NCBI RefSeq assembly: GCF_035593305.1
Contig: NZ_CP141615.1
Location: 1,240,001-1,304,000 of the forward strand
DNA: 64,000 bases
Reading direction: 5' to 3'
DNA from: Limnochorda sp. L945t
GTDB lineage: Bacteria > Bacillota > Limnochordia > Limnochordales > Geochordaceae
This document shows, piece by piece, positions 59,948 to 64,000 of the stretch (position 1 is the first letter of the stretch; the number at the start of each line of letters is the position of its first letter). A model generated the notes under the pieces. The model had not been told where the DNA came from, searched no databases, and saw nothing but the letters and a program-made list of their open reading frames with translations. The position numbers and the translations under genes were made by a program.

Positions 59948-61450
59948 TCACGCCGTCTTCGAGGGGGTCGCCTCGGTGACCTCGCGCAGCCATGCCCGCA
60001 GTTCGTCTCCGGAAAGCCGCTCGACGTCCGCCAGGCGCTCGGCTGCCTGCGTGAGCACGGGCCGGCTCTCGGACAAGAGCTCCCGTACCCGGCTCTCCTG
60101 GGCGGACAAGATGCCGGCCACGGCCTGGTGCAGGGAATCTCCCGGCACGTGGTCCTTGGAGACGACGCCCAGGGGCGACATGCCGGCGTAGACCATCTGG
60201 CGCGCCAGCTCCGTCGCCTTTTCGAAGTCGTTCATGGCGCCGGTGCTGCGCCCGCCCAGCACCAGGTCCTCGGCCACCGCTCCCGCCAGGGCGACCGCGA
60301 TACGGTCCTCCAGCTGGCGGGCGGTGTAGAGGTGGCGGTCTTCCTGCTCTGCCTGGCGCACGTAGCCCAGGGCCTGTCCCCGGGAGGTCACCGTCACCTG
60401 GGCCACCGACCCGGGCATCAGCCGCTCGCTGACCAGCGCGTGGCCCGCCTCGTGGACGGCCACCCGGTGCATCTCTTCGGCCGGAGGCCGGCGGTCGAGC
60501 CGCTCTCCCAGCATGACCTTGTCGACCGCCTCCCGCAGGTCGGCTTGCTCCAGCCGGTCGCGGCCGGCGCGCAGCGCGGCGATGGCCGCCTCGTTGACCA
60601 CGGCCTCCAGGTGCGCTCCGGAGAAGCCGAACGTCTCCCTGGCGATGCTCTCGAGATCGACGTCCGGAGCCAGCGGCCGGTGACGGCAATGGATCTTGAG
60701 GATCTGCAGCCGGGCCTCCCGGTCCGGCAGGTCCACGCGCACGATCCGGTCGAACCGCCCGGGGCGCATCAACGCCGAGTCCAGCAGGTCCATCCGGTTG
60801 GTCGCGCCGATGACCAGCACCTGCACGTCAGGGGTGCGCACCATGCCGTCCATCTCCACCAGCAGCTGGTTGAGCGTCTGGTCGTACTCCAGATGGCTCG
60901 TGTGGCGGCCCCGCTGGCCCCCCAGGACCTCCAGCTCGTCGATGAAGATGACCGCCGTGCGGCTCTTGCGCTCCCGGGCGAGGGCCCGGGCCTTGCGAAA
61001 GAGCTCCCGCACGCGCTGGGCCCCCACGCCCGCGTACATCTCCACGAACTGCGAGCCGCTGGCCACCAGGAAGGCCGCGTCGGTGTAACCTGCGGCGGCT
61101 CGCGCCATCATGGTCTTGCCGGTGCCCGGGGGGCCGGCCAGCAGGATGCCCCGCAGCGGCCGGATGCCCAGTTGCTTGACCTTCTCGGCGTCCCGTACGA
61201 ACTCGAGGGCCTCGATGAGCTCTCGCTTGGCCATCTCGTGGCCCCCGATATCGTCGAAGGTCACGTTCGAGCCCTCCGCTCCGCCCTCCACGACGCCGAA
61301 CCGCCGGCCCAAGAGCTTCCCGTCCGCGGCCAGCAACCGTACCGCGACCAGCGCCGCGCCCAGCACCAAGAGGGGCCACAGGTTGACCCCGTTGAGCGCC
61401 GCGAACACGAGCGAGGCGGCGACGAGCCCCGCCGCGATTTCCCGTATCAT
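59948..61450 (-). CDS. FtsH-like membrane AAA+ zinc protease without external domain
   Basis: A 500-residue ATP-dependent protease. Two closely spaced N-terminal helices (about 6-20 and 24-40) replace the usual two helices that flank a 70-100 residue external domain in FtsH. The AAA+ module has GPPGTGKT at 106-113 and IFIDELEVLGGQRG; the M41 domain has HEAGH at 333-337 and Asp408 in GAMNDFEKATELAR, so it looks active. It is about 120 residues shorter than canonical FtsH. The ATG overlaps the stop of a gene for a single-span extracytoplasmic protein (ATGA). The fit with bacterial FtsH paralogues is good, but substrate is unknown. Confidence 0.9.
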   Translation of the reverse strand: MIREIAAGLVAASLVFAALNGVNLWPLLVLGAALVAVRLLAADGKLLGRRFGVVEGGAEGSNVTFDDIGGHEMAKRELIEALEFVRDAEKVKQLGIRPLRGILLAGPPGTGKTMMARAAAGYTDAAFLVASGSQFVEMYAGVGAQRVRELFRKARALARERKSRTAVIFIDELEVLGGQRGRHTSHLEYDQTLNQLLVEMDGMVRTPDVQVLVIGATNRMDLLDSALMRPGRFDRIVRVDLPDREARLQILKIHCRHRPLAPDVDLESIARETFGFSGAHLEAVVNEAAIAALRAGRDRLEQADLREAVDKVMLGERLDRRPPAEEMHRVAVHEAGHALVSERLMPGSVAQVTVTSRGQALGYVRQAEQEDRHLYTARQLEDRIAVALAGAVAEDLVLGGRSTGAMNDFEKATELARQMVYAGMSPLGVVSKDHVPGDSLHQAVAGILSAQESRVRELLSESRPVLTQAAERLADVERLSGDELRAWLREVTEATPSKTA

Positions 61451-62109
61451 CGCGCCTCACCACCCCGCGGCGGACCGCCGGCCGCCAGCTCTTGGACGGC
61501 CTCCATGCCCACGACCCGCACCGGAAGCGAAGCGAGGGTGCCCGGGCCGGGGGCAGGGTTTTGCGGGCGGGGTACGACCTCGTACAGGTACCCGCCGTCC
61601 GGGCTCTGCAACATCACGTACACCGAGGTGCCGTCGGCGAAGATCCCGCCGACCTCGATGCCGAGCTCCCGGGCCCGGGCGCGCACCCGCTGGGCCATCT
61701 CCGTGAAGGCGCCCGTCGAAGCCCCCTCGTGCAGCGCCAGAGAAAGCTCCCGCGAAGCGGCGGACAGGGCCGGAGTGCGGCCGTCCACCAGGACGATCTC
61801 GTCCACCCGGCCCAGCCTGCCCGAAGCTGCCGCCCGCCGGATCGCGTCGACCGTGCCCGGCAGGTCGTCCACCGGCTGCAACCGGACCCACAAGGCCCGC
61901 GCGCCTCCGTCCGGCGCAATCCAGGCGCGCTCGACCCCTTCGGTCGAACGTAGTTGGTCCAGCACCGGCGCCTGCTGGTACCGGTCGAACCACCGCTGCC
62001 CGAATGCCATGCCGCTGAGTCCTACCACGAACGCCAGGGCCACGACGGGCCACTGCCACCGCTTGTTCTTCTCCATAGGCCGTAGCCAACGAAAAAGGGC
62101 CGCGGACAC
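61447..62109 (-). CDS. Single-span membrane protein paired with the FtsH-like protease
   Basis: A 220-residue protein with one N-terminal helix (about 18-36, QWPVVALAFVVGLSGMAFG) and a soluble domain of 180 residues outside the membrane that I do not recognise. GTG 62109 follows GGGAGGG; ATG 62076 is an alternative that removes 11 residues. It is translationally coupled to the FtsH-like gene and is the first gene of the operon that ends with recA and recX. Confidence 0.7.
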   Translation of the reverse strand: MSAALFRWLRPMEKNKRWQWPVVALAFVVGLSGMAFGQRWFDRYQQAPVLDQLRSTEGVERAWIAPDGGARALWVRLQPVDDLPGTVDAIRRAAASGRLGRVDEIVLVDGRTPALSAASRELSLALHEGASTGAFTEMAQRVRARARELGIEVGGIFADGTSVYVMLQSPDGGYLYEVVPRPQNPAPGPGTLASLPVRVVGMEAVQELAAGGPPRGGEAR

Positions 62110-62214
62110 TCACTGCGGCCCTCCCGGCTGGAGATGGCTAACCCCCAAACCCCGACTCGCCATCCGTTGCGGTGTTCGATGAGCTGCCGGTCTACCCACA
62201 CCGGCGCGCCGACC

Positions 62215-62244
62215 ATTATATCAGGAAGTCACGGCCACCTCCAA
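62215..62244 (-). promoter_or_regulatory. Promoter of the ftsH-like/cinA/recA operon
   Basis: On the minus strand TTGGAG (62244-62239), 18 bases, and TGATATAAT with a perfect TATAAT (62220-62215) and an extended TG. It overlaps the last codons of rimO. It is the only clear promoter upstream of recA. Confidence 0.65.
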
Positions 62245-63666
62245 GCTCGTGGCGAGCTCGGCTTCGAAGTCGTACCCGCGCATCCCTGCCAGCCGTGCGC
62301 TCACCATCTCCCCCGGCCCCGCCCTTGCCACTTTCAGCCACGTCACCCCGTCCACCTCGGGCGCCTGGTAGGGCGTACGGCCTTGCCACCGCATCGCGCC
62401 GGCCCTGGACCTCCGGGCGGGGCGTTCCAGCAGGACGGGGACCCCGGCGCCCAGCCGCCGGCCCATGATCCGGGGCAACAGCTCCTGCTGGCGGCGCATC
62501 ACGGCGGCCCGGCGCCGCCGTTTCTCGACGGCCGGCACCTGCCCGGGCAGGGAGGCCGCCGGCGTTCCCTCCTCCCGTGCGTAGGTAAACACCCCCACGT
62601 GGTCGAACCCGGCGCGCTCTACGAACTCCAGGAGCTCTTCGACGTCCCGGTCCGTCTCCCCGGGGAACCCCACGATGAACGTGGTGCGCAAGGCCACGTC
62701 CGGCATGGCCCGCCGGACCCGGTCGATCAACGCCTCGTACGCCTCGCAGTTGCCCCAGCGGCGCATGGCCCGTAGCACGCGGTCCGAGGCGTGCTGCAGC
62801 GGAAGGTCGAGGTAGCGGCATACCTGCGGGAGCTCGGCCATGGTGGCGAGGAGCTCGCCGGTGACGTGGGCCGGGTAGGCGTACAGGAGTCGGATCCAGG
62901 CGATCCCCGTGCGGGCGAGCCGGCGGAGCAGGTCGGGCAGCATGAGCCGGCCGTAGAGGTCCACGCCGTACAGCGTGGTATCCTGACCGACCAGCACCAC
63001 CTCCCGCACGCCCCGCTCGGCGAGAGCGGCCACCTCGCGCTCGATGGAGTCGAGCGGCCGGCTCCGGTGCCGCCCCCGGATGCGGGGGATGGTACAGAAG
63101 GTGCAGGGATGGTCGCAACCCTCCGAGACCTTGACGTAGGCGAGGTGCCCGGGCGTGGAGAGCAGCCGGGGGATCCGGTCGTGGTACAAGAACGACGGGG
63201 CGTCGTCCGCCATCACCACGCGGTGGCCCTCCAGCACTTCGCGCACGACCTCGGCGATCAGGGGGACCTCCGCGTTGCCGATGACCGCGTCGGCCTCGGG
63301 CAGCTGGGAGGCCACCTGCACGGCGTCGAAGCGGCGCGGAAGGCAACCTGCCACCACGACATTCGACCGTGCGCCGCCGGGGCGAGCCCTGGCGCGACTG
63401 CGGGCGATCCGGAGGATCGCATCGACGGACTCACGCTGGGCCGGCTCGATGAAGCCACAGGTGTTGACGATGACCACGTCGGCTGCCTCCGGATCGGGGT
63501 GCAGGGCGAACCCCGCCTCGCGCAACAGGCCTGCCATGACCTCGCTGTCCACCAGGTTCTTGGCGCATCCCAGCGAGACGATGGCCACCGATGGCTGTCC
63601 CGCTGCTCCGCCTGGCGCGTCAGGCAAGGTCGCCGATGGGATGGAAGAAGCGTCGCCGATGGCCAT
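62221..63666 (-). CDS. rimO: Ribosomal protein S12 methylthiotransferase RimO
   Basis: A 481-residue radical SAM enzyme that methylthiolates an aspartate of ribosomal protein S12. An N-terminal UPF0004 domain (VSLGCAKNLVDSE, NTCGFIEPA, VVAGCLPRR supply three cluster cysteines) precedes the radical SAM cluster in SEGCDHPCTFCTIP and a C-terminal TRAM-like domain. SLGCAKNLVDSE separates RimO from MiaB. A 25-residue Ser/Pro-rich lead precedes the domain. Confidence 0.96.
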   Translation of the reverse strand: MAIGDASSIPSATLPDAPGGAAGQPSVAIVSLGCAKNLVDSEVMAGLLREAGFALHPDPEAADVVIVNTCGFIEPAQRESVDAILRIARSRARARPGGARSNVVVAGCLPRRFDAVQVASQLPEADAVIGNAEVPLIAEVVREVLEGHRVVMADDAPSFLYHDRIPRLLSTPGHLAYVKVSEGCDHPCTFCTIPRIRGRHRSRPLDSIEREVAALAERGVREVVLVGQDTTLYGVDLYGRLMLPDLLRRLARTGIAWIRLLYAYPAHVTGELLATMAELPQVCRYLDLPLQHASDRVLRAMRRWGNCEAYEALIDRVRRAMPDVALRTTFIVGFPGETDRDVEELLEFVERAGFDHVGVFTYAREEGTPAASLPGQVPAVEKRRRRAAVMRRQQELLPRIMGRRLGAGVPVLLERPARRSRAGAMRWQGRTPYQAPEVDGVTWLKVARAGPGEMVSARLAGMRGYDFEAELATSLEVAVTS

Positions 63667-63724
63667 TCCCTCCGTCCGTATCGAATGGGGCCGTACCTCC
63701 CAGGAGTTTGCCGGGATCGGACGA

Positions 63725-63753
63725 ATTATACGTCGTCCCTGGGGCAGGCCGAA
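63725..63753 (-). promoter_or_regulatory. rimO promoter
   Basis: On the minus strand TTCGGC (63753-63748) and a perfect TATAAT (63730-63725) with a 17-base spacer. Confidence 0.6.
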
Positions 63754-63788
63754 GCGGCTGGTCGCGGCCGACCGAGGCCCGCTCTTTC

Positions 63789-63818
63789 TTGACGCTGGTT
63801 TTTTGCGGAGACTATAAT
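63789..63818 (+). promoter_or_regulatory. Promoter of the nuo operon
   Basis: TTGACG (63789-63794) and a perfect TATAAT (63813-63818) with an 18-base spacer, 63 bases before the nuoA start. It is one of the strongest-looking promoters in the window. Confidence 0.75.
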
Positions 63819-63881
63819 GCCTGTGGTTTTACGCGGCCCGACGCCGGCAGGGGCCGGAGAAGGCGCGGGGGGTGCGGCCGG

Positions 63882-64000
63882 TTGAGCCCGTACGTGGACG
63901 TGGCCGTTTTCTTGATAACGGCCGTTCTTTTTGTGTCCGTCACCTGGGGATTGTCGTCACTATTGCGACCTCATCACCCCTACGCCCGCAAGCTGACCAC
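63882..64000 (+). CDS. nuoA: NADH-quinone oxidoreductase subunit A, N-terminal part
   Basis: The first 39 codons or so of a gene that runs off the window. The protein begins with an acidic lead, one hydrophobic helix (VAVFLITAVLFVSVTWGL) and then SSLLRPHHPYARKLT, which matches the loop before the conserved Y-E-C-G motif of NuoA in complex I. TTG 63882 is preceded by GGGGGG. A strong promoter lies upstream. The identification rests on a short segment but the RP..P...K pattern after the first helix is typical. Confidence 0.7.
   Translation, partial: MSPYVDVAVFLITAVLFVSVTWGLSSLLRPHHPYARKLT

Overview
The window is very GC-rich bacterial chromosome. It carries a full set of endospore genes (spoIVA, YIEGIA and its capping subunit, a SpoIIP-type hydrolase, gerW, spoVAC/D/E/F) together with an aa3-type cytochrome c oxidase operon, LexA/YneA-style SOS control, RNase Y and GTG/TTG-rich starts. 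This fits a high-GC spore-forming Bacillota of the Limnochordia / Thermaerobacter / Symbiobacterium type. The family-level placement is inference; no 16S rRNA gene is present. Gene order around hup-spoIVA-der-YIEGIA-S1 protein-cmk and rluB-scpB-scpA resembles Bacillus subtilis. I see no phage, insertion sequence, CRISPR array or rRNA operon.

Left edge (1-9 kb): the end of a sirtuin gene, mgtC-like and surE genes and an unknown gene run on the + strand. They are followed by a divergent lexA / yneA SOS region with four LexA-box-like sequences and a convergent tyrosine recombinase gene. A small autoregulated-looking operon (ribbon-helix-helix-like protein, stand-alone Clp N-domain protein, phosphoribosyltransferase) comes next, then a SorAB-type sulfite dehydrogenase pair and tRNA-Trp. 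A perfect 12-bp inverted repeat with a 6-bp centre, which contains an 11-6-11 dif-like arrangement, lies just upstream of the recombinase gene.

9-26 kb: a minus-strand oxidase operon (subunits II, I, two different subunit III genes, IV, a small membrane protein, a glycosidase-like protein and a CtaM-like DUF420 protein), an EF-G-like GTPase, a family 4 uracil-DNA glycosylase, acylphosphatase, tRNA-Pro, and the hom-thrC-thrB-lysC operon behind a strong promoter.

26-47 kb: hup, spoIVA (with a plausible sigma-E promoter), der, a DUF3189 protein, the YIEGIA pair, a DUF1614-SpoIIP fusion and the S1-domain protein. A tightly overlapping operon hutP-like, aroH, aroF, tyrA, aroA, cmk, plsC follows, then rluB, ktrB, gerW, scpB, scpA, an M50 protease and lysA.

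47-64 kb: spoVAF, a holin-like membrane protein, spoVAE, spoVAD, spoVAC, dodecin, ymdB, an unknown gene and rny. A second long operon holds a membrane protein, an FtsH-like protease, cinA, a metallophosphoesterase, thpR, recA and recX. rimO and the first codons of nuoA close the window. From about 8.4 to 63.7 kb every protein gene is on the minus strand, with many 4-bp stop/start overlaps. The window is mostly conserved core genome. The items most worth a second look are the dif-like site, the NAG-rich repeat in the leader of the hutP-like gene, the DUF1614-SpoIIP fusion, the FtsH-like protease paired with a separate membrane protein, and the RHH-ClpN-PRT operon.
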